DNA of 17,244 nucleotides from Candidatus Njordarchaeum guaymasense (GCA_030587605.1 JAUQYT010000270.1:1-17244); one strand, 5' to 3'; counted from the stretch's first letter, positions 1 through 8,210 are shown. The notes: generated from the sequence alone by a model not told the origin. A program made the numbers and translations.

Positions 1-81
1 TGGGTAGAAATGCTGACGCGACACATATCAACGGCTTAGACATAATCATCTTGATCTGCGTCGCGTCAGCATTTCTACCCA
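1..81. repeat. 22-bp perfect inverted repeat at the window edge
   Basis: Bases 1-22 are the exact reverse complement of bases 60-81, with a 37-nt loop. Pairing breaks at 23/59. Both arms lie inside the CBS gene, and the outer arm begins exactly at base 1. This is the usual look of a fold-back assembly or amplification artefact at a contig end, though a real hairpin cannot be excluded from sequence alone. Confidence 0.9.
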
Positions 82-256
82 GTGCAAGCACCCTTGATAG
101 CAGATCTCTCTCAGTAACTATACCCACGGGCTTCCCCTGCTCCATTACCACTAGGCTGCCTATCTCCTGCTGAGCCATCTTGCTTGCCGCCTCTTTCACT
201 GATGCCTCTGAATCTATGGAGACAACGTTTGTACTCATCAAATCCCTCACTATCAA
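1..256 (-). CDS. CBS-domain protein, cut by the window start
   Basis: The minus strand reads a protein beginning MIVRDLMSTNVVSID, with GSLVVMEQGKPVGIVTERDL about 40 residues in, and then reaching MSKPL. This is the start of a paired CBS (Bateman) module: the first CBS motif is complete and MSKPL opens the second. Such modules bind adenine nucleotides and act as energy or ligand sensors. Small stand-alone two-CBS proteins are very common in archaea, and their targets are usually unknown. The likely start is TTG at 256; GTG at 250 and ATG at 238 are in-frame alternatives, and no clear ribosome binding site separates them. A TATA-like box at 290-297 suggests a short leader. The last 22 nt before the edge are the exact reverse complement of coding bases 60-81, so the terminal residues (about CVASAFLP) may be an assembly artefact and not real protein. 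The 3' end is missing. Confidence 0.8.
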   Translation of the reverse strand, partial: MIVRDLMSTNVVSIDSEASVKEAASKMAQQEIGSLVVMEQGKPVGIVTERDLLSRVLALGRNADATQIKMIMSKPLICVASAFLP

Positions 257-289
257 TTGGACATCAAGTAACTAGGGCGGGTCACGCAC

Positions 290-297
290 ATATTAAG
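290..297 (-). promoter_or_regulatory. TATA-like box for the CBS gene
   Basis: The minus strand reads CTTAATAT here. Its centre is about 26 nt ahead of position 267, roughly 10 nt before the proposed TTG start. The spacing suits an archaeal promoter with a very short leader. The call rests on a single weak match. Confidence 0.3.
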
Positions 298-497
298 CAT
301 AGTCGGGCTGCCGCCTTGTTTCTTAACGCGACCAGACTATCCGCTCATTAGATGTGAAAAACAAGGAGGGATTGAAACGCACTTCAAGGCCAAATCCTTC
401 CTTTCCTGTTTCTTGGTGCCCAATGCAACCATACTGATCCATCAAGATGGTGCATCGACAAACTTCAAATCCCCTGCCTTCATTTTCACAAGCCTAG

Positions 498-1082
498 GTG
501 AACTCTTTGAGTATGTTTGATCTGACTCGAAGTCGTAGAACGATTAGGCGTTTTCAGAAGAAACGCATTCCGCACGACATTTTGGAAAACTGCGTGGAAG
601 CTGCTAGGTTGGCGCCTTCCGGAGCCAACATGCAACCATGCGAATACATAATCGTCGATGATGAAAACTTGCTGCCTCAGGTTTTCTCAACTCTTAAGTG
701 GGCAGGCTACATTTCCCCCAGAGGAAATCCCCCTCCCGGCGAGGAACCCACAGCCTACATCGTAATTCTCATGAATCGTCAGAAAAGACCCCAAGGAGGA
801 GATCATGATGCAGGAATCGTTGCTGCATACATGTCTCTTGTTGCCTTTGAGAGAGGCCTGGGCTCATGTCTCATAGCCTCCGTTGACCGAGAACGGCTAG
901 GTGAGACCCTGAAGGTGCCTGATCATTGCGAAATAAATCTGGTTGTGGCTTTTGGTTACCCCAACGAAAGCCCGGTGGTTGAAGACCTTCGCGACTCGGT
1001 AAAATACTGGAAAGATGAACGAGGCGTACTGCACGTTCCTAAGAGGAAACTTGCCGACATTCTACACAGTAACAGGTACTAG
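498..1082 (+). CDS. Nitroreductase-family FMN oxidoreductase
   Basis: A 194-residue protein (from GTG 498) with the nitroreductase fold signature. The phosphate-binding arginine cluster RSRRTIRRF lies at residues 11-19, and ARLAPSGANMQPCEYIIV at about 36-53 forms the FMN pocket. FERGLGSCLIAS (117-128) and AFGYPNESP (151-159) are the usual C-terminal FMN-side motifs, and the tail HVPKRKLADILH is typical of anaerobe members. The family reduces nitro compounds, quinones or enoates with NAD(P)H, and the natural substrate cannot be read from sequence. The start is uncertain. ATG at 513 would give MFDLTRSRRTIRRF, closer to the usual family N-terminus, with an AGGTG sequence 12 nt upstream; that AGGTG contains the GTG at 498. 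The gene stands alone and converges on the mannosyltransferase. Soluble, with no signal peptide. Confidence 0.88.
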   Translation: MNSLSMFDLTRSRRTIRRFQKKRIPHDILENCVEAARLAPSGANMQPCEYIIVDDENLLPQVFSTLKWAGYISPRGNPPPGEEPTAYIVILMNRQKRPQGGDHDAGIVAAYMSLVAFERGLGSCLIASVDRERLGETLKVPDHCEINLVVAFGYPNESPVVEDLRDSVKYWKDERGVLHVPKRKLADILHSNRY

Positions 1083-1168
1083 GCGACAAGTATTTCCAAG
1101 CCAAGCTCAGGGGTTGCTTCACACTAGGCTGTCAAATGCTGATGTGTCCATGTGGCGAAGACGAAGTT

Positions 1169-2350
1169 CTATCCGAACCATACGCCAACGACAACGAATT
1201 GGTACCAGATGGCGAGGCTGACCATTGGAAAAAGGAGAATTGCCCCCATCATGATCAATCGGCTCTTCGTCTTCGCAATAAGCCAAACAGGCACAATGAA
1301 AGGAAGAAACCTCAGGAATGACCAAACAGTTCCGAACGTGACTACGAAGAGGAACAATAGTGTCGCATATGTGCCGAAATCTGTGTCCACATCTGTCGTA
1401 GCTACGACCAGGATCCCAAAGAGAAGGAGAATTAGCAACCATTGAATGACGACAAACATTGTCCATAGGTCTGGACGCGCGTTTTGACTGGAGCTCAGCC
1501 TCAACTCAACGATGAACCGAAGTATGCTATTGATCCCGAAAGGCCAGCCCTGTTGCCAATGGCTCTGTGAAGAACGGTATGTGCCCCAGTCCATAGTCAA
1601 ATTGAACAGGCAGACGTTCCATCCGAGGAAGGTGATGGAAGGAACGAGCAGTGCAAGGAACGCATCTTTAATCTTCTTTTCCCGGAATAGGCGAACGGTC
1701 AATGGCAAGCCGACTAACAAACCATAGACCTTCGTAACGGTTGCGATCGCCGCAAAGGCTGTTGCAGAAAAGTAATGCTTCTTCAAACAGAGAATCCAAG
1801 TTGCAAGGATCGCTATCGTGAAAAGAGATTCTGTATAGGCTATACTGGTGAAGAAGAATACTGGCGGGAAAAGTGCGAAAAGCAGTGTTGCAACGGCTGC
1901 CTCATTCTTGCTCATGTAATGCTCGGCCAGAAGCTGGAACATTGGGACGGCAAGTATGCCCAGCGCGAACGAAACTATGAAGGATGATATGAAGTACTCG
2001 CCAGTCACTCCGCTAGCTACTCTGATCAGAAATGGATACGCCGGAAAGAATGCATATGCTGGGTATGAGTATCCTGTCTTGGCGATTCTGATGTACCATG
2101 CACTATCCCAACCGTGAAACAAGAAGGGCCAATCAGGCTCGGGCTGGATTCCCCATTCCTTCATCCAGAATGTTGCGAATGCTCTGTCACCGCATGTGGC
2201 TAGGGCGTAGACGGTCCATGCAACCAGAAGCTTCAAGCCAAGAACAACGCCGCAAGGAAACAGGAAACGTCTCTTTCCTTCACTGAGTACAAGATCGGGA
2301 AGTCTTTGCAGCATTGCTCGAGTAGAAATGTTTCTGTACACTCTAGTCAC
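1169..2350 (-). CDS. PIG-V-like membrane mannosyltransferase (GT76-type)
   Basis: A 393-residue polytopic membrane protein with about 8-10 hydrophobic segments. It carries the hallmarks of the GPI mannosyltransferase II (PIG-V) superfamily, a GT-C fold: FHGWDSAWYIRIAKTGY near 78-94 (WD followed by W-Y, in the first outward loop with the catalytic acid), FFPAYPFLIR (101-110) and ALFPPVFFFTSIAYTESLF (159-177). Enzymes of this fold take mannose from a polyprenyl-phosphate donor and work on the outer face of the membrane. In archaea the acceptor would be a glycolipid or surface glycan, not necessarily GPI. Acceptor and linkage are inference. The start is GTG at 2350; ATG at 2314 is a later alternative. 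The gene is divergent from the Nudix gene across 117 nt. A GDP-mannose-forming enzyme lies about 6 kb away and could supply its pathway. Confidence 0.75.
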   Translation of the reverse strand: MTRVYRNISTRAMLQRLPDLVLSEGKRRFLFPCGVVLGLKLLVAWTVYALATCGDRAFATFWMKEWGIQPEPDWPFLFHGWDSAWYIRIAKTGYSYPAYAFFPAYPFLIRVASGVTGEYFISSFIVSFALGILAVPMFQLLAEHYMSKNEAAVATLLFALFPPVFFFTSIAYTESLFTIAILATWILCLKKHYFSATAFAAIATVTKVYGLLVGLPLTVRLFREKKIKDAFLALLVPSITFLGWNVCLFNLTMDWGTYRSSQSHWQQGWPFGINSILRFIVELRLSSSQNARPDLWTMFVVIQWLLILLLFGILVVATTDVDTDFGTYATLLFLFVVTFGTVWSFLRFLPFIVPVWLIAKTKSRLIMMGAILLFPMVSLAIWYQFVVVGVWFG

Positions 2351-2455
2351 TCACAGTTTTCACATTAGGTCAATGTTTCGTTGATAGAAAATAACAGTTT
2401 GCGAAAGTTTAACTGGTGATGGTCTGCAACATCGCAGTCAATACCTAGTGTACAA

Positions 2456-2461
2456 GGAAGG
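2456..2461 (+). promoter_or_regulatory. Ribosome binding site for the Nudix gene
   Basis: GGAAGG lies 6 nt ahead of the GTG at 2468, an optimal Shine-Dalgarno placement that supports that non-ATG start. Confidence 0.55.
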
Positions 2462-2467
2462 AACACA

Positions 2468-3046
2468 GTGCACAGCCTGCCCCTTGAGAATCCTTGTTCA
2501 GAGTTGGCTGATGAATACCTCTGGGCCATTGACTCAAGGGGGCGAGTTATCGGAAAGAGATCTCGCGTCGAATGCCATAAGCGAGGCACAATTCATCGCA
2601 CAGTGCACGTGATAGTACTTGATACTAAAAGACGAGTTTTCGTGAAGAGGAGAAGCCAGTCGAAGGATGTGTTCCCAGGCCAATGGGAGACAAGTGTTGG
2701 GGGCCATGTAAAGTATGGGGATAACGGCAAGGAGACTGCAGCCAGAGAACTTGAGGAGGAACTCGGGATCGTTGAACCCCTTCGGTACTTAGGAAGGTCC
2801 GCCTACAGAGGGAAAGAGGAGAAGGAGAACATTACATTCTTCTATGTTGTGACAGACAAAAAACCTAGGTTGAATAGGTTAGAGGCAGCGAGAGGCGAGT
2901 ATTTGACGATTCATGAACTTGAGAAATGTCTTTCAAGGAGATTGTTCGTCGACGGGATCGAGCAAGAAGTACAGATTCTGAAACGAATGCTCTCCAAGCT
3001 GGAGGAATCGTCACAGAAGAGAACCCAGACTGAAAGAGATAGCTGA
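2468..3046 (+). CDS. Nudix hydrolase, Idi/YfcD-like
   Basis: A 192-residue soluble protein. DEYLWAIDSRGRVIGKRSR (15-33), HKRGTIHRTVHVIV (37-50) and PGQWETSVGGHV (70-81) are characteristic of the Nudix branch holding type 1 isopentenyl-diphosphate isomerase and E. coli YfcD. The Nudix box spans 79-101 and fits G-x5-D-x7-RELEEELGI. D85 replaces the usual first Glu; R93, E94, E97 and E98, the core metal ligands, are kept. The family hydrolyses nucleoside diphosphates linked to another moiety, and the substrate here is unknown. The C-terminal part (about 170-192) is charged and probably helical or disordered. I favour a hydrolase over a true isopentenyl-diphosphate isomerase because the usual Idi catalytic Cys motif is not evident. 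Start at GTG 2468, backed by a GGAAGG ribosome binding site. Confidence 0.85.
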   Translation: MHSLPLENPCSELADEYLWAIDSRGRVIGKRSRVECHKRGTIHRTVHVIVLDTKRRVFVKRRSQSKDVFPGQWETSVGGHVKYGDNGKETAARELEEELGIVEPLRYLGRSAYRGKEEKENITFFYVVTDKKPRLNRLEAARGEYLTIHELEKCLSRRLFVDGIEQEVQILKRMLSKLEESSQKRTQTERDS

Positions 3047-3131
3047 CAGGATGAACCGTATCGTACCAGAATGAAATGCGAGTGATCCAACACAAGGCTC
3101 CAGACCGCTCCACAATCCTTGTGATAAACAG

Positions 3132-3139
3132 CCTTTATT
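3132..3139 (+). promoter_or_regulatory. TATA-like box before the MFS transporter gene
   Basis: CCTTTATT centred near 3136 would place transcription initiation near 3162, just ahead of the ATG at 3165. This would give a nearly leaderless mRNA and argues for the upstream start. Confidence 0.35.
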
Positions 3140-3164
3140 GATCGAAATCGCAGCCAACGAGTAA

Positions 3165-4391
3165 ATGCTGGTTAATGATGCAGGGGGAAGGCGAGTGAGT
3201 GAGACAGAAAGCGATGAACGGCCTACAGCACTAGGTTTTCGAAATGTCGTGAGATTGGGGTACGTAAGTTTCTTCACAGATGTCTCAACTGAGATGATCT
3301 TGGGCGTGCTGCCGTTCTTCATTGTGAAGGAGTTAGGCGGAACCGCCGCTATCCTAGGGTTCATCGAGGGCGTCGCAGAAGCTGTCAACTATGCTTTCAG
3401 GGTCTTCGCGGGAGTTGTGACCGACAAGATTGGTAGGCGAAAGCCACTTGTGCTTCTTGGCTACGGGCTGTCCTCAATCGCAAAACCTCTTTTCGCAGTC
3501 TCAGCGTCATGGAGTCACGCCTTCGCGGTAAGAGTCACCGACAGAGTTGGAAAGGGAATCCGAACATCGCCGAGAGACGCCCTAATCAGCGACTCAGCTA
3601 CAAAGTCGCAGGCGGGGAAGGCATTCGGTCTTCACCGTTCGCTAGACCAAATCGGCGCAATCATCGGGCCCTTAATGGCCTTCGTTGCGATTCCGATCAT
3701 TGGAATGCGCGGAGTGTTCTGGTTCTCCTTTATTCCTGCCATAATTGCCTTATTGATACTTCTGTTCTTTGTGCGTGACGCAAAAGGACCGGTGAGGCAG
3801 AGAAGCGTTTTCGAGAACGCTAGAGATGTATTGAATCGTGAGTTCATTCTCCTGCTTGTAGTTCTAGGAATTTTTGCCATAGGTGCCTACAACTTCTCAT
3901 TCATCCTTTTGATAGCTGGATCTCTAGGTGTCCAAGAAACCCAAATCCCGCTAGTCTACGCTTCTCTGAATGTTGCCACCGTCATACTTGGCCTACCAGC
4001 AGGAATCCTAGCAGATAAAGTTGGGAAAGTTTCAGTGCTTGGTTTCAGCTACATACTCTTTCTCGCTACGTCGGCAGGGGGACTCTTGCTTACCGGAAAT
4101 CCCCTTTACGCGTTTCTGATAGCCTTACTCTTCGGAAGCTATCTCGGAATCGCTGAGACAGTTCAACGCGCCATAATCCCAGACTTTACCAAGCCGGAAC
4201 TCAAGGGAACCGCCTACGCTCTCTACTACACTCTTATTGGCGTAGGCTCATTAGTCGCGAACTCAACATTTGGAGCACTATGGAGCAACGTAAGCCCAAC
4301 GGCAGCATTTCAGTACAGTATTTTTACGACAATGGCCGGGGTTGCTGCTCTGATCGTGTTCACGGCGAAAAGAAGTCAGTCAAAACCCTAA
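3165..4391 (+). CDS. Major facilitator superfamily transporter
   Basis: A 408-residue membrane protein with about 12 hydrophobic segments in two halves of six. MFS motif A is clear in the loop after helix 2 (GVVTDKIGRRK, about 83-93), with a degenerate copy in the second half (GILADKVGKVS). The loop DRVGKGIRTSPRDALI (126-141) marks a subgroup of prokaryotic MFS proteins of unassigned substrate, often annotated as drug or metabolite exporters. The helices lie in the cytoplasmic membrane, driven by proton motive force by family analogy. Two starts compete. ATG 3165 sits about 26-29 nt after a TATA-like box (near-leaderless). GTG 3195 has AGGGGG at 3182-3187, 7 nt upstream. Either leaves the first helix intact. 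It follows the Nudix gene by 118 nt and is probably a separate transcript. Confidence 0.87.
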   Translation: MLVNDAGGRRVSETESDERPTALGFRNVVRLGYVSFFTDVSTEMILGVLPFFIVKELGGTAAILGFIEGVAEAVNYAFRVFAGVVTDKIGRRKPLVLLGYGLSSIAKPLFAVSASWSHAFAVRVTDRVGKGIRTSPRDALISDSATKSQAGKAFGLHRSLDQIGAIIGPLMAFVAIPIIGMRGVFWFSFIPAIIALLILLFFVRDAKGPVRQRSVFENARDVLNREFILLLVVLGIFAIGAYNFSFILLIAGSLGVQETQIPLVYASLNVATVILGLPAGILADKVGKVSVLGFSYILFLATSAGGLLLTGNPLYAFLIALLFGSYLGIAETVQRAIIPDFTKPELKGTAYALYYTLIGVGSLVANSTFGALWSNVSPTAAFQYSIFTTMAGVAALIVFTAKRSQSKP

Positions 4392-4467
4392 GGAGACCCT
4401 CACAACTTTTACTGAGATCCGCCGCATCTCTGGATACTGGTTTGTGCCTATTAACGCGCACAGACCT

Positions 4468-6174
4468 TTACATGGAGCGGAAGAATCGCCGCCCAGATTT
4501 GTTGGTGGCTCCTCCGAGAAGGTGGTGCACCCAGAAAGAAGCTAGGACCACTGAGAGAGCCAACAGGATCAGCTGGTCACTTGGCCGAAATAACCTCCCG
4601 GAGGCTAGTCGCTCCTCTTTTTCGATTCTTCCCCCAGTGATCGGATTGAGGAGTGTTTCGACGGGAGCATAGTCATCGGTTAGGATTATGTTGCTTGCTG
4701 TAACCGACCCGTCTTCGACCAAAGTTCTGACATACTCTTGGAAGTTGGCAATCCTAATAATGGAATTCGCCGCCGCCTTCTCAAGCAGTTCTTGCTTGGA
4801 ATATCGATTGGGTGCCTTTGTCGCTACAAGCGCAAGGTTCTGAACCATACCGTAATCTTTAGCGGTGTATCCACCCGCTTGAAAGACGTAGACGTTACCG
4901 AAGACTTGCTTAACTGTGCTGAATTCCGCTTTGAATAGCTCTGAGTAAGGACCAGTCAATGAGGAGATTATGTTCGAAACGATTACCCCGTTCGGGTTGA
5001 GATCTTTGTTCAGCTCGCCAAAGAATTCCAGAGTCATCAAGTGAAAGGGAACATAGCTTCGAGAGTATGCATCGAGCACAATCAGGTCATACTTCTTCTC
5101 TGATTTGGTCAGGTAGATTCGTCCGTCCTCGTTGAATATTCTCAGGCGCGGATCCTCGTTGACATTGAAATACCTCTTAGCAACCTCGATCACTTCACCA
5201 TCTATTTCCACAACATCTACATTCACATGATGATAATCAGCGAGGAACCTCTTCGGCCCAGAGAACCCTCCGCCGCCGACGAATAGCACGTTTGTGATAT
5301 TGGGGGCGAACACGAAGCCAATATGGAAGTAGTTGTTATAGTTGTAGATGATCCTCTGAGGATCGTTCAAATCCATAGCACTATGTAGATGATCATCTAG
5401 GATCATTGTTCGGACCTTTCCACCGTGGTAGGGATCTATCCCCTCCATGATTACCATGTGATGGTAAGGTGTGTCTTTTTCAAAGACTACCTCGTTCAAG
5501 CTTAATTTGAAGAGCATGACGCTCGGGCTCACAGATGTGGGCGGAGCGATAAACATGGAAATGATCAAGAGCAATATCAGAGTAACTCGGAGCTTACCTC
5601 TCAATCCAAGAAGTGAAAGCCCGATAAGCATAACTCCTAGAAGCTGAAGAATGCTTCTTATTCCTAATTCTGGAATCAACAGGAAGGCGGTGACGAAGGT
5701 GCCCAGAATACTGCCTGCTGTTGAGAGTGAGTACAACTTCCCCGCCAAGTTACCTAGGTCAGATAGGTTCTTGGCCGCTAATCTTATCGCGTATGGAGAT
5801 ACCATGCCCAGAAGCAGGCTCGGCATAGTCAGAATAGCGGCTGAGGAGATGAGTGGCGAAAGCCTATCACCAACATTGAGCGAGATTACAAAGTCGAAGA
5901 CAACTGGCGTGATAACGGGGATCACAAGGACGAGGAAGCCGGAGGTCAGGATTATCAGGCACAGCGTTGAGAAATCAGGCCGTTTGTCAGCAGCCTTACC
6001 TCCAACATAGTATCCAGCTGACAGAGCTGTCAGGACAACTCCTATGAGACTACCCCAAACGTAAATATCGCTTCCGAAATACGGTGGCAAGATTCGGCTC
6101 CCCACCATCTCCAAAGCCATTACTACAGCGCCGCACAGGAATACCTGAAGCTTCAGCCTCTGCTCCATGCTCAT
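4468..6174 (-). CDS. Membrane-fused spermidine-synthase-like protein
   Basis: A 568-residue fusion. Residues 1-210 hold about seven membrane segments beginning ALEMVGSRILPPYFGSDIYV (20-39), the signature of prokaryotic fused transporter/spermidine-synthase proteins. Residues 215-500 form a Rossmann methyltransferase-like spermidine synthase domain: MILDDHLHSAM (257-267), VLFVGGGGFSG (296-306), VDVVEIDGEVIEVAKRYF (319-336) and DLIVLDAYSRSYVPFHLMT (363-381). E323 would bind the ribose of decarboxylated SAM, and D368 occupies the catalytic Asp region. The usual GGGDG nucleotide loop reads GGGGF (300-304), so its Asp is missing. A final hydrophobic helix (about 530-548) may anchor the C-terminus. 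Aminopropyl transfer is therefore not assured, and the physiological role of these fusions is not well established. The start is ATG 6174, with GAGGA 7 nt upstream; ATG 6168 is an alternative. It converges on the MFS gene 76 nt away. Confidence 0.82.
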   Translation of the reverse strand: MSMEQRLKLQVFLCGAVVMALEMVGSRILPPYFGSDIYVWGSLIGVVLTALSAGYYVGGKAADKRPDFSTLCLIILTSGFLVLVIPVITPVVFDFVISLNVGDRLSPLISSAAILTMPSLLLGMVSPYAIRLAAKNLSDLGNLAGKLYSLSTAGSILGTFVTAFLLIPELGIRSILQLLGVMLIGLSLLGLRGKLRVTLILLLIISMFIAPPTSVSPSVMLFKLSLNEVVFEKDTPYHHMVIMEGIDPYHGGKVRTMILDDHLHSAMDLNDPQRIIYNYNNYFHIGFVFAPNITNVLFVGGGGFSGPKRFLADYHHVNVDVVEIDGEVIEVAKRYFNVNEDPRLRIFNEDGRIYLTKSEKKYDLIVLDAYSRSYVPFHLMTLEFFGELNKDLNPNGVIVSNIISSLTGPYSELFKAEFSTVKQVFGNVYVFQAGGYTAKDYGMVQNLALVATKAPNRYSKQELLEKAAANSIIRIANFQEYVRTLVEDGSVTASNIILTDDYAPVETLLNPITGGRIEKEERLASGRLFRPSDQLILLALSVVLASFWVHHLLGGATNKSGRRFFRSM

Positions 6175-6295
6175 GCCTCTCGTCCTCTAGGCAAATCTGC
6201 CTCGCATTAGTGAATACTTATCTTACTGGATCTTCGGTATCTCCTTTTTCTTCATCAGCCTTGACTTCAGGTCATTTTTTTGCAGAAACCACCTG

Positions 6296-6303
6296 TTAAA
6301 TAT
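6296..6303 (+). promoter_or_regulatory. Archaeal TATA box for the D-aminoacylase gene
   Basis: TTAAATAT is centred about 6300, which predicts initiation near 6326 and a leader of only about 7 nt before ATG 6333. This is the cleanest TATA match in the left half of the window. Confidence 0.5.
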
Positions 6304-6332
6304 CATGTTGACGACATTCGTCGCGATGGAAC

Positions 6333-8009
6333 ATGGATTATGATCTAGTGATCAGGGACGGTCGTATACTGGACGGAACTGGAAATCCTTGGTTTCGAGC
6401 AGATGTCGGTATTAGAGCTGGAAAGATCAGCTTCCTTGGACACATCGCCGGTCAGACGGAGTCAAGCAGACTCATATCTGCACGCGGGCTAATCGTCTGT
6501 CCCGGTTTTGTGGACATTCATTCGCATTCGGACAGGACTCTCATATTCCAATCCAAAGCGACTAGCAGCCTCCTTCAAGGAATCACTACTCAGGCAATTG
6601 GGAATTGTGGCTCGTCTATGGCTCCGATAACTGCCAAGAACCGTCATCAGATGGTGAGGAGGCTTACAGCCGGTGGCGACAGGAAGGTTAGGGTTTCTTG
6701 GAAAACGATGGGAGGGTACCTTGCAAGACTGAGAAGACAAGGTATCGGAGAAAACGTTGCACCGTTTGTTGGTCACGGCACAATAAGGTCAGCTGTACTG
6801 AGGCCGGAAGGTGAGGGAGGAGAGAAGGTAGATCTCTCAGAGCGAGAGATCCGTCGAATGGAGAGCCTCCTCGACCGGGCTATGCACGAAGGTGCAATGG
6901 GCCTGAGCACTGGGCTCGCATATCCGCCAGGCAGGAACGCAACAACAGAGGAAATAGTGAGACTGTGCAAGGTTGTCGCCAAGCGCGACGGGGTCTATTT
7001 GACTCACATTAGGAATGAAGGAGACTATGTGGTTGAGGCTGTGCGGGAGGCCATTGTGATCAACGAGGGGTCGGCGGTTCCTGTCAACATTGCCCATCAC
7101 AAGGCTTGGGGGAAGAAGAACTGGGGTAAAGTAAGGAAGACACTGAAGCTCATGGAGGAGGCACGCAAAAGGGGATCGGAGATAGCCTGCGATGTCTACC
7201 CCTACGATCGGGCGGGAGTCTCCTTACTATTAAGAAGGATCTTTGCGCCTGAAAGAGACGTAGATCTGAAGCAACTTCTCAGAAGACTTGCAGATCCTCA
7301 CCAATTCGAGGTAATAAAGGAAGAGGTAGTCAAGAGAGTGGCAGCGGAGCGACAGAAAGCAAACCAAAGAAGGAAAAAATTGCGACGGAGAGGAGTAGCG
7401 TCCCCGAGATTTGAAATGCCAGGGACTGCGGTAGTGGTTTATTCCAAGAGTCGGCCAGATCTGCTTGGAAAGAATCTCAAGGAAATCTCAAGGCTTGCCA
7501 AAAGGGACTGGATTACTGCGGCCAGAGACTTGGTGGTCGCAGACAGAGGCGAAACGAAGATGGCTGGATACATGAGTGAGGAAGATGTTGAGATGGTGAT
7601 TGCAAGTCCCATTTCAATGGTCTCTACTGATTGCTCGTCCTATGAAACCCCCCCAGACGAAAGAACAACTGCAACTCATCCAAGAACCTATGGTACCTAT
7701 CCTAGACTGCTGGCAAGATACGTGAAGGAACGAAATATCCTCTCTCTAGCTCAAGCCATAAGGAAGATCACTTCTTATCCGGCGACAGTTCTCAAACAAA
7801 GAGACAGAGGCCTCATGCGACCAGGAATGTGGGCAGACATAGTGATTTTCGATGAACACAGGATCTGCGATCGCTCAACCTTCGCTCAACCAACATTGCC
7901 ACCTCAAGGGATAGTCTACGTCATAGTAAACGGTAAGATCGCAGTTGACCGAGGGGCCCCTACTGGTGTCCTCGCGGGAAAGATCCTAAACTTGAAGGCT
8001 GCAAGCTGA
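6333..8009 (+). CDS. N-acyl-D-amino-acid deacylase (D-aminoacylase)
   Basis: A 558-residue metal-dependent amidohydrolase that removes the acyl group from N-acyl-D-amino acids, giving a carboxylate plus a D-amino acid. The N-terminal beta-sandwich strand DLVIRDGRILDGTGNPW (4-20) is typical. By comparison with the characterised Alcaligenes enzyme, the active-site residues can be placed as H63 and H65 (DIHSHSD), C92 (GNCG), H225 (THIRNEG), H255 or H256 (IAHHKAWG) and D433 (STDCSSYE). The C-terminal PGMWADIVIFDE (497-508) closes the fold. Between the last His and the Asp lies a strongly basic stretch (about 334-354, rich in R and K), an unusual feature. There is no signal peptide, so it is cytoplasmic. 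The start ATG 6333 is fixed by a TATA box with a 7-nt predicted leader. It may feed D-amino acids and fatty or acetyl acids into fermentation; that use is inferred. Related D-glutamate or dihydropyrimidinase-type specificities cannot be excluded. Confidence 0.88.
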   Translation: MDYDLVIRDGRILDGTGNPWFRADVGIRAGKISFLGHIAGQTESSRLISARGLIVCPGFVDIHSHSDRTLIFQSKATSSLLQGITTQAIGNCGSSMAPITAKNRHQMVRRLTAGGDRKVRVSWKTMGGYLARLRRQGIGENVAPFVGHGTIRSAVLRPEGEGGEKVDLSEREIRRMESLLDRAMHEGAMGLSTGLAYPPGRNATTEEIVRLCKVVAKRDGVYLTHIRNEGDYVVEAVREAIVINEGSAVPVNIAHHKAWGKKNWGKVRKTLKLMEEARKRGSEIACDVYPYDRAGVSLLLRRIFAPERDVDLKQLLRRLADPHQFEVIKEEVVKRVAAERQKANQRRKKLRRRGVASPRFEMPGTAVVVYSKSRPDLLGKNLKEISRLAKRDWITAARDLVVADRGETKMAGYMSEEDVEMVIASPISMVSTDCSSYETPPDERTTATHPRTYGTYPRLLARYVKERNILSLAQAIRKITSYPATVLKQRDRGLMRPGMWADIVIFDEHRICDRSTFAQPTLPPQGIVYVIVNGKIAVDRGAPTGVLAGKILNLKAAS

Positions 8010-8210
8010 AACTGAATGTCAAGGTTGATGAAAACTGCTGCTCCTTTGCTTTGAAGAATGGAGGAATGGCTGGCAGATCTGATCTAGAGGGATCACAGAA
8101 TCCTCTTGGACTGCCCATCCGTCCGATGAAGGAGGCCTGAAAAACTACTGGAGAGCTTTCTCCGCTATCGCGGTTGCGCAAGAGCTTTCACTGAGAACGG
8201 ACCCTCTAAG

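Noticed and set aside
343..378. CRISPR-repeat-like segment ending in GATTGAAAC after GTGAAAAACAAGGAGG
   Set aside because: The 3' end resembles archaeal CRISPR repeats, but only one copy is seen and there are no spacers or cas genes in the window.
1015..1466. Several open frames of 60-115 codons on both strands around the nitroreductase/mannosyltransferase junction
   Set aside because: They overlap the real genes out of frame, have no family resemblance and no ribosome binding sites.
6275..6281. Run of seven T residues considered as a terminator
   Set aside because: It lies between two divergent genes, so no gene ends there on the plus strand.
8010..8210. 201-nt gap before manC, searched for a small gene or RNA
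   Set aside because: Only very short frames (about 12 codons) and no stable structure or tRNA-like fold were seen.
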